Shown in pieces: positions 23,593 through 35,123 of a DNA stretch of 64,000 nucleotides. The DNA lies in contig CATQJL010000112.1 of the NCBI GenBank assembly GCA_958299035.1, forward strand, positions 11,942,880 through 12,006,879, written 5' to 3'. The stretch's first letter is position 1, and the number at the start of each line of letters is the position of its first letter. The notes beneath the pieces are model-generated. The model did not search any database. It was not told the origin of the DNA and saw nothing but the letters and a program-made list of their open reading frames with translations. This stretch comes from Cylicocyclus nassatus. Its lineage: Eukaryota > Nematoda > Chromadorea > Rhabditida > Strongylidae. Made by a program: the position numbers and the translations under genes.

Positions 23593-24421
23593 GTATGTAT
23601 GCTTGCATTTACCGCACAGCACATGGTAACTGATGAGAAAAAAACTGAGTTCCAGGAATGATTTTGAAAGAAACCTACACCTCGATCATAACAACGATAC
23701 TTGCCGCGGCTCCGCTATGCGAGTAGCTCCTCGAAATAGCGAGCCGAGAGCCTGGTCGCCGTACTATCGGTTGGTCACTACTATTTTCGCGGCTGGACCT
23801 CTTCCGCTGGCGTGCTGCGAGTGGAGGGCTACAGATAGCCGCGCCTAAAGCGGCTGTATTCTTCCCTCTGTTCATTGTCTTTTCGAGTATTTCTTGTTGG
23901 TTATGCCGGCAGCATCTGGCCAGCTCCCGCATGGGTGTTTTGAGTAAGCGATCAAGCAGTTAGTCGGAATTTGGTTGAAGGGTTCGTTTGTGGTTTGATA
24001 ATTTAGGCAAGTATCATCCGCGGGGGCGAGAAGGGCTATACCGTTCCATACGGACCAGGCGTCATGCAATGGACATGAGAGGAACTCTGAGTATTTGAGT
24101 GGAGGAACGGTTTTTTTGGGCCATCAGTAGGCGCGGTACGCGGCTCGTCATCGCTGTGAGGTTCCAGTAGTTCTAATTTTAGTATTAAGTTTAGTGTGGT
24201 ATTTCTTGTGTTATTTAAGAGAAAATTATGCATCTATATTATTCGTGTGTGACCTCTTGCGTTCTAGTGGCGCTCGTATGAGTACACGGTTGAGGGTACT
24301 TCGCGGCACGGTCGTGCAGGTATGGGCCCAGTTTGGTCGCTTGTAACGTCTTAGGAATTACGGGATCGAGTCGCATACTGGCGAGCGGTAGAAGGTGAGG
24401 GGATCCAATGATTCCGCATTA
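23593..24421. other. Intergenic, GC-moderate, nothing supported
   Basis: Overlapping frames exist on both strands (for example 23675-23932 minus) but have neither domains nor clear splice borders. Confidence 0.35.
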
Positions 24422-24623
24422 GGCCCCGGGCAGACTTCACGCGATTTGGTCGTCGCGACTAAGTCGCGACGAGACAACTGTTACAACATCATTCCATGCC
24501 GATCAACTTGCATTCGGTTGTGATACTTATTCAGCCCGACATTTTTGAATGTGAAATGAAAATGAATGGAAATCTTGGCGATTAGATCGCGACGATTAAG
24601 TCGCGTGAAGTCTGACCGGGGCC
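24422..24623. mobile_element. Harbinger-type MITE, TTA target duplication
   Basis: Left end GGCCCCGGGCAGACTTCACG and right end its inverse with small changes (CGTGAAGTCTGACCGGGGCC). Both sides are bordered by TTA. Next to the ends are GTCGCGACTAAGTCGCGAC dyads. Length is 202 bp, with no coding. A relative with CGGGCATACTTCACGC ends is at 37961-38184. Confidence 0.75.
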
Positions 24624-24809
24624 TTAGCCGAAAATTCACATCGCTACGAGCCTCGTCATTGACTCAAGAGATTATTAGCCATTGCAGCTCCAGCTGGTTT
24701 GTGTTTTTTGCAAAAGACGTTCAGCTAACGTTCTATAATTAGTGCGGCAGAAAAGCATCGCAAATCTGGCCGGCGGGGCTATACATAGCTCCTTTACTGC
24801 TCAAAAGTA

Positions 24810-25621
24810 TTGGGTCATTTCAAAAGTTCGTCAAATTATTTTTGAAAAATCGTAACTCTCTGCTATCTGCCTAGATTTGCCTGGGGTAATTTTTTCTATA
24901 ATGAAGAGATCATGTTGTTTCTAACTATGGCTTGAATTCGTTCTACCAGGCACAAGTCGCAGAGTTAAAAATCAAAAAGAAGACCACTTAATTGGTGTTC
25001 ATTCCAAAAATGCTCACCAAAAATCTTAAAACGTTACAAAGAATACCGAAACGATCACAAACATATGTATTAAGATCTCATCTTTCTAGCTAGGCAAACT
25101 CCTGGCTCAATGAAATTTTCTACGAAAAGTAAGGATTTTCAAGAGTTTGCGTATACGTTTTCACGAAAATCAAAATTGCTTTCGATTAGCACGAAACTCC
25201 CTTAACTAGAAAGGGGAGGGCATAAAACCCATGTTTATAATTTTTTCTCCGCTGTGGCGTTCTCAGGTTTTTTGAGTGTGCACAAAAATTGCAAAATTGA
25301 ATTAATTCTCTTCAAATGCTTCTAGCTCGTGAACTATCTTGAAATAATCTATGAGAAAGGTGACACTGTAATGTGCAAAAATTTCTCTTTCAAATAATAG
25401 TTTCAGAATTTCTCGTCCTGCTTGAAAAATGCCAATGTTGAGTAATTGCCTTCAGTTGCTTCTAACTCTCAAACTTTCTCATATTAACTCATGCCAGAGG
25501 CACTGCTGTAAAAGACATAGACCTTTCTTTCAAATAAATATAATTTCGAGAAAATCCATCAAGAAAGAAGGAAGTTATGATTTTTTGAAAAACTGGCGAA
25601 CGAACTTTTGAAATGACCTAA
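24810..25621. mobile_element. Palindromic mariner-like TIR element
   Basis: Left end TTGGGTCATTTCAAAAGTTC and right end (inverse) TTAGGTCATTTCAAAAGTTC, each bordered by TA. Arms such as AAATCGTAACT and GTTATGATTTTTT mirror each other. No transposase. Confidence 0.75.
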
Positions 25622-27056
25622 TATATGTGAACTGCTAAAAAATGTTCAAAAATTACTTTTACGTTTATTTGGGTACACAATTTACATACACAAAACACAT
25701 GGTACACATAACAGGCCAGTACACAGGTTTGTGGCAGTAGTCGGAAAGTACCTTTTTGACGATGCAACTATATCCGGCGATTGAGTGGAAAATCTAGGCA
25801 AAGAACAAGTTGAAGTGGGGTGAAATGGATAATTGTAGCTTTAATATGAACTTGTTTTGCTTGTTTGTTGGTTTCAATGCCAGAAGGTGCTTATGGTGTG
25901 GTTATACGTATATGAACAGAAGTGAAGTGCACTTCCAAATTTTACATGAAATAAGTCTTAATTGAAGCGAAAGTGGTTTTTAGTTTCTAGACCCTCTCCG
26001 GGACTCCTCAGTGAGGGAAGAGGGTCTAGAACATTTAATTGCCAGATATTTCATATGAGAATTCCTAAAATTACAAAACCAGAGTGTTTGCTTGATAGCC
26101 AGGTTCTGGGAAGATACAGAACAATACTCTTTGGTTTAGGATTGCTGTAAACCTCCGTAAACTTTTACATTGAAGCTCTATGGATGATGGGAGGTAACAA
26201 TTTGGAGTCGGCTAAATTTAACGTCTTTGTTTGAAAGGCTTTTTGAATTTTTACTTTTTGTTGCATCAAATTTTGCCTTCGGAATAGAGCACGTAGGGTT
26301 CTATAACGCAAAAATTAGCAGAAACATATGTTTGTCTGTTTAACACATCAGAGGACCTCTCAAACGCGCGCAAAAAATAATTTCATCCTATTATCAATAT
26401 TGGCAACTAAGCGGCATAATAGGACAACCGTATAAGGACATATGGTGACTTCTTGACATTAATTATGATCGATGTGTTCCTTCCAGAATTCTAAGACCTT
26501 ACCAAACAAGGGCATGTCGAATACTCGCGAATCGGAAGGCCAATTACGCGTGTAAGGTGAGAAAATAAGGTTCGAAGTGGGGCTCAACCAAATAATTCTC
26601 GCTCGTAGCTAATCGTTCCAGTTCACAGTTACACCTAACCTCGATACTTCGCAAATCTTCAGGTACCCGGAAAGACGTAAAAAGTAGTTAGAACCGTACA
26701 TGCAACTCAGTTTTTTTGCCGGTATAATAGTCCGCTCATTCATATGACGACTAGCTTTTGACGTCAACTTCAGCTAGTTTTCAAGTGTACTTTACGTGGT
26801 TCTTGAATGCATAACGTACAGTCTCTTTACAGCGGTATGTCTGTCTCTTTCATTCGAGGTCACTTTTGTCCTAAGGACAGCTTCTATTCGTTTCTACAGT
26901 CTCCTTTACATCTGCATTTTAGATGACTTCCTGCATTTCCATTGCCTTTCACCACCATTTTCAGAACCCAAACTTCCTTCATTCCATTTGAGCTTCAAAA
27001 ATTTGCCCTAACCTCTCTCAGTGATCAAATGGAACCTTAATTTATTATTTTAGCAA
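25622..27056. other. Region upstream of collagen exon 1
   Basis: No exon is supported. A strong hairpin lies at about 25986-26031 (TCTAGACCCTCT facing AGAGGGTCTAGA). Immediately before 27057 is TTATTTTAG, a good nematode 3' splice or trans-splice acceptor. The collagen promoter is expected here but is not identified. Confidence 0.35.
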
Positions 27057-27212
27057 ATGGCACTGCTTTCCAATCTCTGGCGATGGAGTGGGTCCCCAGC
27101 TGTAGCGCTTACTCTATCGATATCTGCTATTCTCTGTGCCACAGCTCTATGCCCACTCATTCTATTTCAAACCCTTTATGCCCTTTCGCACATCGAACAA
27201 CAGCACTGCCCG
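27057..27212 (+). CDS. Cuticle collagen, N-terminal membrane exon (exon 1)
   Basis: The frame starts at an ATG three bases after TTTTAG, an ideal trans-splice site, and runs 52 codons to CCG|GTAGGA in phase 0. The peptide has a basic/Trp start (NLWRWSGSP), a hydrophobic stretch of about 25 residues (AVALTLSISAILCATALCPL), then FQTLYALSHIEQQHC. This is the layout of the nematode cuticle collagen N-terminal domain, which holds the nascent chain in the ER membrane before furin-type cleavage. The next in-phase exon with matching content is at 38494, so I infer an 11.3-kb intron. Exon 1 could instead belong to a lost paralogue. Confidence 0.6.
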
Positions 27213-27779
27213 GTAGGACTTATTTTTTGTTCAAAATTTTGTAATACTGGCACTAAAGCAAGGCACGTAGTTTAAATGAGGTCATGGATGCGTTTGAGAG
27301 ACTGTTGGCTTGTAAATGCGCTAAAAAGATTAGAATCTAGCCTTCGAACTTCCGTAAATGGCGTCATGGGTGTCATTGGTTCGTTTGAAGTATTATTTGG
27401 TTCATAAAAGTACAAAAAAAAAGCTAGAATCAAAGCTAGTATGAGTTTAGCCGTTAGAGCAATAGCGAGCACCGTTACTCATGTGATTAAGTCTTCTCAG
27501 AAATTGTTGATCCGTGAAAGAGATGTCCGATTTTACTAGTTTTCCATAAGTATAACAAAGTGTACAGTATCATTAACTGAAAGCCGTTTCATAGGTGCGA
27601 TAGGGGGAGCCGGGCTCCCCCTAGGGGCGGGGGGAGGAAGGGAGAAAAGGTAAAAAAGAGTGGTATGAAGAACTCTAATTTGTACCTTATTTAGGCACAA
27701 ATTGAAAAAAATTAAAAAATTTCAAAAGAAATTAAAAATTTAAAAAAATTGACATGAAGATCTGTGCTCCTGTTTCATT

Positions 27780-29001
27780 GCATCAACAAAAAACGAAAGC
27801 AATAAGGTTTATCCCAAAAGATGTACAAGTTAGGAACAACTTCAATTCCTGCACATCATCATCAACAATATCACTATCGCTAACGTCAGAGACAACAAGT
27901 TCGCTGCCTGAAAAATCTTCTTCTTCCTCCAAAAGGTCATCGGAGTAGAAGTAGAATTGCGTGCAAAAGCGTTCTGAGTCGAAAATGGATTTGAAACTTT
28001 CTTCTTCTTCTAAGCGCTTTTGTGATTTTTTTCCAGGCTCTCTGGTAGCACCAGGAAAATCAGCAGGTAGGTGACCAGTTTCTTCATACCATCATTTAGT
28101 ATATTTCAAAAAGTCATACGGTAACAGCCTGTCTGGACCACTTATACCAATCCTTTAAATGAAGTTTTCAGATAACAATATGTTTAGTAGAAGGTTGACA
28201 AACCTTAAGTAATTGCTTGGATGCTCCATCGTTGTACGACTTCTGCGTTGTGTTCTGATAACAGAGTAGATAGAAAATTTCTTTCTCCACCTCTGCCGTG
28301 CTAGTCGGAATGGAAACTAGTTTTGCCAGTAAGTCCATCAGATTTGTGCGGTAAGTAATGGGAAAAGAGCCAGATCGCATATGCATATGCTTTCGCAACA
28401 CGGGAAGGAAATAGTGCATACTTTTTTGGGCGTTGTCGAACTCTGGTTTCACCTCCTCTGGCATACGTCCTGTTAGCTGATGAGAAGCTGCTCAACTTTT
28501 TCTTTAATAGCATCTGCGGAATAGCCGAAAAAAGTAGATACTATGCTGCGCGTTTTTTTCAATATCATAGGTCATAATGTCACAAGGCGAATAACTTCCA
28601 AAAGCATAAATCACAGAGTTGGGTTCGCACTCCAGTCGGAATCTAAGAGCAGCAGCTATGCTTTGTACTAACACCTTCCTTTTGTTCATATCCGTGTTTG
28701 TGAATTTAGCAGCCTTGAAATCTTCAGCAACCTGAAGATCAACAATGGACTTTCTGGACATTTCCTCATTGAAACTAGGCAGTCTGCTTGGATTCATTAT
28801 GTAGGAAATCAGAGAGTTTCGTTCAATTGTCAACTCTGTATCAATGTCGGCAACATTTTCGTCGCCGTAAAATTCTCCTTCTGCCTGGCTGTGGAACTGG
28901 AACACATGCGAGTCATCTGCGATTTTGTAAAGTAATCTGCCTGCCGTTTCCTCTTCAAACTGCCAACCTTTCCAAAACATTGAGGGATATTTTAATAACA
29001 T
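27780..29001 (-). pseudogene. Decayed unknown ORF, possibly transposase-derived
   Basis: On the minus strand, a 165-codon frame opens at the ATG at 29001. It shifts frame near 28530, continues past a stop, then gives MPEEVKPEFDNAQKSMHYFL (28464) through LVSIPTSTAEVEKEIF. After a further break and a stop near 28094 comes an acidic stretch (RLEEEESF, then DLLEEEEDFSGSEL). Together this looks like one broken coding region of over 350 codons. The PTSTAEVEKE piece resembles the C-terminal dimerisation motif of hAT transposases (IPTSTAEVER), which is the only hint of identity and is weak. The N-terminal part is unrecognised. It is antisense inside the collagen intron. Confidence 0.35.
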
Positions 29002-29377
29002 GTTATTCTTCTGAATGTCTTAAAGCCTTGATTCATTGAAACAACCATTCTCTACAATCAGCTAAGGTGAGTCTGGAGCGCTTTCACGAAAGTGACCTTC
29101 TTCAGCACTAGGTTTACAGAGTATATAGTCCAGAAATGGGCGGGTTTTTGTGTGAAGGTGTGGAAATTCACCAATCTCCCATAGTTTTTTGAGTGTGTGC
29201 CAATAATGATAGCATAACTGTCAATCAAAAGCGCATTTTTTACCAAAAAAAAAAGAACATATAACAACGATAAGCACGCGCTTAGATAGACGCGTTCGCT
29301 CACGTTTCCGTTAGTGCTGATAACGATGTCAATCCACAGCACATTTTTCAATATTAACTTGCTCCACCTCGCTCTTA

Positions 29378-30086
29378 TTAGGGCGTCCCGAAAGTTTTTG
29401 CGCACGATTTTCAAAAATTCATAATCTGTGATTTTTTCAACCGATTTGACTGCTTTCACTTTTATGTGAAAGGGTAAGTCATGCTCTTTATAAGGACATC
29501 TCAGCTGTTTGGCAATGGTCATCTGTTGCATAGATAGGAGCGATAGAAGAAAATTGGTCAAAATTTGAATTTTCTGTGTAGGGTCATAAAAAATCGGAGA
29601 CTTGCAACAAAAATCGGAGCAGTCAGTATTGTAGGTTCTTTCACCAGCTCTTTCTAACAGTGCAAAGTTTGCGCCGATTGAACGTCTCTATGAAAAGTTA
29701 TGATTTCCCTGAAAAATGCCAAAATAAACCAAGTTCGCCCTTTCGTATTGCTTGCTCGAAAATCATAACTTTTCATAGAGACCCTCAATCAGCGCAAACT
29801 TTGCACTGTCAGAAAGAGCTGGTGAAGGAACCTACAATACTGACTGCTTCGATTTTTGTTGCAAGTCTCCGATTTTTCATGGCCCTACACAGAAAATTCA
29901 AATTTTGACCAATTTTCTTCTATCGCTCCTATCTATGCAACAGATGATCATTACTAAGCAGCCGAGATGTCATTGTAAAGAGCATGACTTACCCTTTCAC
30001 ATAAAAGTGAAAGCAATCAAATCGTTTGGAAAATCAGAAGTTATGAATTTTTGAAAATCGTGCGCAAAAACTTTCGGGACGACCTA
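29378..30086. mobile_element. Palindromic mariner-like TIR element
   Basis: Left end TTAGGGCGTCCCGAAAGTTT and right end AAACTTTCGGGACGACCTA, bordered by TA. The arms mirror each other through about 300 bp each, for example GCGCACGATTTTCAAAAAT and its inverse. The frame 29058-29561 is a by-product. Confidence 0.8.
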
Positions 30087-30673
30087 TACAATGAGTTGGC
30101 TTTTATGGGTCACCGGAGCAAATGATTTTTAGAGCCGGGAAGCAAAAAAGCCCTAACATGCTTTATACCATTCGAAAGCTGAGATCATGGAGAATCGACT
30201 TAGCCCGTCGGCTTTTTTCTAGGTCTTCTGTGTCGCGAGATATGAGGGATTTTATGTACCCCAAAAACCAACTGCTTTTTTGTCCTCACTTCCTGCTCTC
30301 CAAATGAATGCTACGAGGATAAATAAATAATATAAATAAACATGTATAACGTTTTTTTTGTAAATTTATGAATGTACTTGTTGTTTGAGGTATTTAGCCT
30401 GCAAAACCTTTTAATAACAAATTTTATCATACTCTGAGTACAATACCAATCTCAGCCCAGGTGAAGGGGGTCATCGGGAGTTTGGCCTCAAATTGAAGGG
30501 GGTAAGATCCATCACTCCCCCTACCGCAACTATGAGCCGTTTGCAATCAATAGCTTTGAATATCAAGTTTTATGAGAAGACATAGGTGCGATGTCGTTGC
30601 TTTGGTTCGAAAAATTTTAGCTCACTAAATCAAAAATTTACTGAGAAACTATATACTTGGAAGCTTCAAAATA

Positions 30674-31348
30674 CAGGGTGTCCCAAAAAAAATGTTAACA
30701 CTGTTTGATCGTTAATAACTTCGTTGCTTGCATGTCTTTCGCCGAGTTTGAGGCACCATTCTGTAGAGCGAGGTTCAACTTAGATTTCTAGTATGGAGTG
30801 AATCACCGGTCTCTCTTCGTTACTGTAGGATTATGGTATGAACTTCTAGCATGTGAATTTGTGAAATATGCCATTTGACAAAATTTTTTTCGAAAAATCT
30901 GAAAAATCGTGTACTAGGGTTTTTGCTCACACTGATTCCACTATACAACTTTTACGAGTATTTTTAGCTTTTTTGACGGTGTAATCACATTTCTGACAAA
31001 TACTGGGAATTCGGTTATTACGATTTACCTGAGATAACTTTGGAAAGAAGCATCACAGTAGAGTGGAAATTTTATATTCGAAATCAGCGGCTTCCATTAC
31101 CATAGTATAGGAGTTTTTGGTCTGTTTGGTTTTCTTCCGAGGCAGAATATGGCCTTCAATTGCCTAAAATCCTTGTTGAATTTCCTACCGTAATCCTACA
31201 GTAATGAAGAGCGATCGATGATTCGCTCCATACTGTAGATCTAAGCTGAACTTCGCTTTATAGAGTGGTGCCTAAAGCTCGGCGAAAGACATGAAAGCAA
31301 AAGAGTTATTAACGATCAAACAGTGTTACATTTTTTTGGGACACCCTG
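30674..31348. mobile_element. Palindromic TIR element, CAGGGTGTCCC ends
   Basis: CAGGGTGTCCCAAAAAAA at the left and its inverse at the right, TA on each side. CACTGTTTGATCGTTAATAA is mirrored near 31308. Inner blocks (TACTGTAGGATTA, and CACCATTCTGTAGAGCGAG near 30754) match 10539-11199 and the shared core. The CAGGGTG ends and TA site fit Tc1/mariner MITEs. Confidence 0.85.
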
Positions 31349-31540
31349 TATTATTTTTCTTGGCACAATGAGATTTTCGAAGAAATACGCTAAGTACAGT
31401 AAATAACTAATTAGTATTAGATGTTCCAGATGCGCCTAGGATAGACAGATTTTTTAATAAAGGCATTGCAATTTTGCAATTATCAATCGAAAGTTAAATA
31501 TGCGGTAGACTATGCACGCCTACATATGAGACCAGCAATA

Positions 31541-32463
31541 CAGGGTGAGGCAAAAATCTGGGAGCCGACTTTACAGTGCTGTAAATTAGGAAAGTACTGA
31601 TGATTTTGATCCCAAATTTGTGCCAAGTATTGCTGCGATATCACCGTCTACAAATCACGCTTTGTTAGCCAAAATGCTTGCCACATGTTTTTGTAGGAGT
31701 TGGATTTATCAAACAAGTGCTCTGCAAAGTGAGAAAATCGAAATTTTTAGTCTTAACCACCTTTTTCGTAGTTTAAGAATACAGAGGATATTCTAGAAAA
31801 CTTCGATGCACACAATGTAGAGGAGTGTTTGCGCTATCAATTCGTAGTAGTTGTCAGATACTAACCCTTCGAAAACGCAAAATAAAAATTTGCGAATACT
31901 ACCTGCGTGCCAGTGGCCATTTGTCTTTAAAATAAATTTGAAAGCAATAGAAGCGCAACAGGCACTGAATTTTGAACTGTTTTTTTCCACTAGTCTTCTG
32001 TGCTAGCATCTACTTAAATTTGATCGATTGAGCAATTTCAATACTTTCCAAATCATGATTTTTCGCTCCGTTCGCGCATTCGCATCCACATTCCCAGTAT
32101 ACGATTACATCTGCCTTTACCTAAAATTCCAAAACTTTTTCCTAAACATTGCAAAAAAATCGTTCTTGCATAACTTTGCAGCCAAAATCTTGCTCTATCA
32201 TATCGCAAATTTACCTGGTGAAAAAAACAGTTACCATAAAGGCGTGGGACGAATTTCATAACGACTGCCTGCGTGCCTCGACAAGCGGACTCGCCGAGAT
32301 TTCGAAGGGTGCTTTGAAGCCAGAAGAGCCAATCTCAAAATTTTAGAGCAGCCCTGTATTTATAAAGGTTCGATTTATATTGCACCAAACTTTTTGTTTC
32401 TAGGTATTTTCCTTCTGATTTATCTGAAAAAGTACTAGGCTCTCAGACTCTTGTCCCACCCTG
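31541..32463. mobile_element. Palindromic TIR element, CAGGGTG ends
   Basis: Left CAGGGTGAGGCAAAAATCTG and right (inverse) CAGGGTGGGACAAGAGTCTG, TA on both sides. CTGCGTGCCAGTGGCC near 31901 and GACTGCCTGCGTGCCTCG near 32263 show further, looser structure. No transposase. Confidence 0.65.
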
Positions 32464-33073
32464 TAATATCCGTATCAGTTCGCTCTGAACTGCCCGATTT
32501 TTGATGCTGGAAGAAAACGCTATATCTCTTAGTTCGTCGAGTATTTTGTAACTTAATGTATAGGTATTCACATAACGCGAGCCAATTGATGCTCCTTTGC
32601 CAGTATTTTTCAGAAAACATTTATCGGGGTAACAGACTGTAGAAATGTGTATTACTGATACATATAAAATGAAGTCAAGATAGACATTATACAATGACAC
32701 TGAAAATGAGCAGGTTCTAATCTTACAAGCCGTCAAGTAGGCGCGTGATGTGCAATACGCATATTAAGTTACAAACGACTCGAGGATATGTTGCTCATAC
32801 TCATCATTTTGCTTATACTCATCATTATCTCTTTACTATCTAATCCGGGAAATAAACCATAAGAGCTGCCTAGAAGTTTCTAAGATAGATTTTTTGCAAA
32901 CAAGATACTTTATCTCTTTTATTAACATATACTTTATAGGCAAATTAGACAAGAATAGAGACGATGACGTAGATGTAATTTGTGATTTTCTGCAACAGTT
33001 GTCCATTTGGTACAATTTTTGAGATCAATGTTGAGCTATTCGACATAGAGTAGAATTGGCGCTGAATGAGTTT

Positions 33074-33349
33074 CTAGTCATTGTCATAATCATCAAAATA
33101 TGGAGCATCCACATCATCTGAAGTAAAGAGGTGATTTCGTAAAGGTAACAAGTCTGCCGGAGGTCCTTCCGGATCAACTTCAACATCAGACTCAGCTAGT
33201 AATCGCATCACTTCGTCAGTAGTAGTATAAACATCCGAGTCATCTCCAGATAATGGAAACAGTGATCGAATCAAAATAATTAGCAGAAAATTGGTAATCG
33301 ATGCTATGACACCCAGCTGTAGCAGCGATTTTAGCAGTAGAGTAGCCAT
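33074..33349 (-). CDS. Small single-pass membrane protein, unknown
   Basis: The ATG at 33349 opens a 91-aa frame: MATLLLKSLLQLGVIASI then about 12 more mostly hydrophobic residues (roughly residues 3-30, a transmembrane helix or uncleaved signal), then an acidic tail with SDVYTTTDEVMRLLAESDVE and a DDYDND terminus before TAG. The frame remains open further upstream, but that part overlaps the 9-bp repeat element, so the internal ATG is preferred. Acidic C-tails on short anchored proteins have no single function. A similar-sized membrane ORF lies at 36765-37025 on the same strand. Antisense to the inferred collagen intron. No splice evidence. Confidence 0.4.
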   Translation of the reverse strand: MATLLLKSLLQLGVIASITNFLLIILIRSLFPLSGDDSDVYTTTDEVMRLLAESDVEVDPEGPPADLLPLRNHLFTSDDVDAPYFDDYDND

Positions 33350-33484
33350 GTGATCGATTTGGTGAAGAAAATAACCAGCTCTCGTATGGTTTATTGCACA
33401 AATGGTATTGTGTGGATCTCGTAATTGATTGACAAGTTTTTGCTTGAATAGGCAGAGAACATGGATAACACTGCACGACATGTT

Positions 33485-33748
33485 GGGCTTTGGCCACACT
33501 TTATCCGTGTTACCCATGTTACCCGTGTTACTGGTGTTACTAGTGTTACCGCTTTCATTGCTGTTGAATAGAGAATTGATCACAATACAGTCTCACTTCA
33601 AAACGCAATATCACTGACTGGTGAGTAACATGAGTAACACTAGTAACAAGAGTAACACGACTAACACTGGTAACACGGGTAACACGAGTAACAAGTGACA
33701 CTAGTAACACAGTAACAGAGTTACCAGGGTAAAGTATGGCCAAAGCCT
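33485..33748. mobile_element. Fold-back element built of 9-bp GTTAC repeats
   Basis: Ends TGGGCTTTGGCCACACTT and its near-inverse (ATGGCCAAAGCC) enclose a tandem 9-mer, GTGTTACCC and variants, at about 33508-33551. About 50 bases later the inverse GGGTAACAC-type 9-mers run from about 33621 to 33720. The result is a large potential hairpin. Non-coding; class unknown. Confidence 0.65.
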
Positions 33749-33913
33749 TGCTCCATATATGAGTACCAAGATGGTAAGATTTGTTGTTAGGTTATGGTAG
33801 TCGTACTGTAAGGGTCAAGATTCCAAATGTATGTGAGCTTTGTGTAGCGGATTATTTGACATGCACGCGTCAGTATCAATTCGTTATCATCTTACTCCCA
33901 TTAAGCTAACAAA

Positions 33914-34363
33914 TTGAGGTTGTTCGGCGAAGTGGCCCTTTGAAATGTGATGTACACCATTTTGAAGGGTATCGAACGCCAATTTCTTTGTCCTCCTTAT
34001 CTGCGCAGCGTTCCTGCACGAGGGCTTATGAGCGATTGTTGGCGCAAAAAACTAAATGCTCGTTTTTAGATGAAATTGGCGGTTAAAAGCTCCTTAACGT
34101 TTAAATGATGCAGCGAAGTGCGCACATATTTTACTTGAGAATTTTTATTGCATAAAATGTTCTGGTAGCTATCATGGCTCCAATAAGGCGTTACGACTAA
34201 TTTTAACCTAAATGCAAAGTCGATTTTTTGGCCCAATTTACGCTCATAACTCCTCGTGCAGGAAAGCTCCGCATACAATCAAAACAGATTTGGAATCAGA
34301 GTTTTATGCTCTTCAAAATGACGCACAGTCCATCTCAAAAGGTCACTTCGACCAAACAACCTT
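33914..34363. mobile_element. Palindromic TIR element
   Basis: Left TTGAGGTTGTTCGGCGAAGT and right inverse (ACTTCGACCAAACAACCT). Inside, TTCCTGCACGAGGGCTTATG near 34011 is mirrored by CATAACTCCTCGTGCAGGAA near 34244. Half-length about 225 bp. The frames at 34066-34463 are by-products. Confidence 0.65.
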
Positions 34364-35123
34364 TCCTTTTGAGAACCATGTATCTTCCGTAACTAGGAAT
34401 GATATCCCATTCAGAAGATCTTTCATATCAGCAAGTCAAAAAGTGACCAAATGTTTTTCCTAAGCCTTCCTCTTCCTCCCCTCCGGCAAAATTGAGTACG
34501 CGTGATGTTAAATGTGGTAGTCGTGATTAGCACATTGAATCATGATATCGTAGGCTGAATTATGAGTTATGTCCCAGGAACTGAGGAAAATTACTCAGAA
34601 ATGCTAACCGTTGCTGTAATATTAGGGTGTCTCAAAATTTATTATAATCTCGTTTTTTATGTCTTTCCATCAACTGATGCGATTTAAGTAGTCAACCGAC
34701 AGAGCAAAGCGAGCTCTCTAAGACGATTATCAAAAGTCTGCCCAAATCGTATACCACGTGAAGTTCTGAGCTGAAACGTGATAGTTCAAAACGAGCTTTA
34801 CGGTAAAAAATCGTACTCCGGCCTAAAAAACCTTAAAATTCCCCATTTATTCTAAAATATGCTGGATACATTGAAAGTACACTTTTTGTATTTTTTCCAT
34901 GGCTAGAAGTAAAGAAGAAAATGAATGGAGTAAAATGGAAAACTCCGCCCTTAGAAGTCCTGAGCTCCTCCCACACACGTGAACATTTAGCTCAAACATA
35001 CAGAACTGCGGCCATGTAAGTGCCCTAGTTCTCGAGAAATGCTGACCTCTAGGGTAAGAGCGGTAGAAATTTGTGAGACACAAAAAATTATTAGAAAATC
35101 CTAATAATTGGTTGTGTAATATA
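34364..35123. other. Spacer with one copy of the shared palindrome core
   Basis: A sequence starting TTAGGGTGTCTCAAAATTTA (34622) looks like a left element end. CCGACAGAGCAAAGCGAGCT at about 34698 is the shared core. A right end is not clear (GTGAGACAC near 35073 is a candidate), so no complete element is called. Confidence 0.35.

Noticed and set aside
27272..27472. Hydrophobic minus-strand frame, possible third small membrane protein
   Set aside because: It begins with GTG, there is no upstream ATG before a stop, and no splice acceptor is visible; too weak to list as a gene.
29058..29561. 167-codon minus-strand frame
   Set aside because: It crosses the edge of and runs into the palindromic element at 29378-30086, and has no domain.
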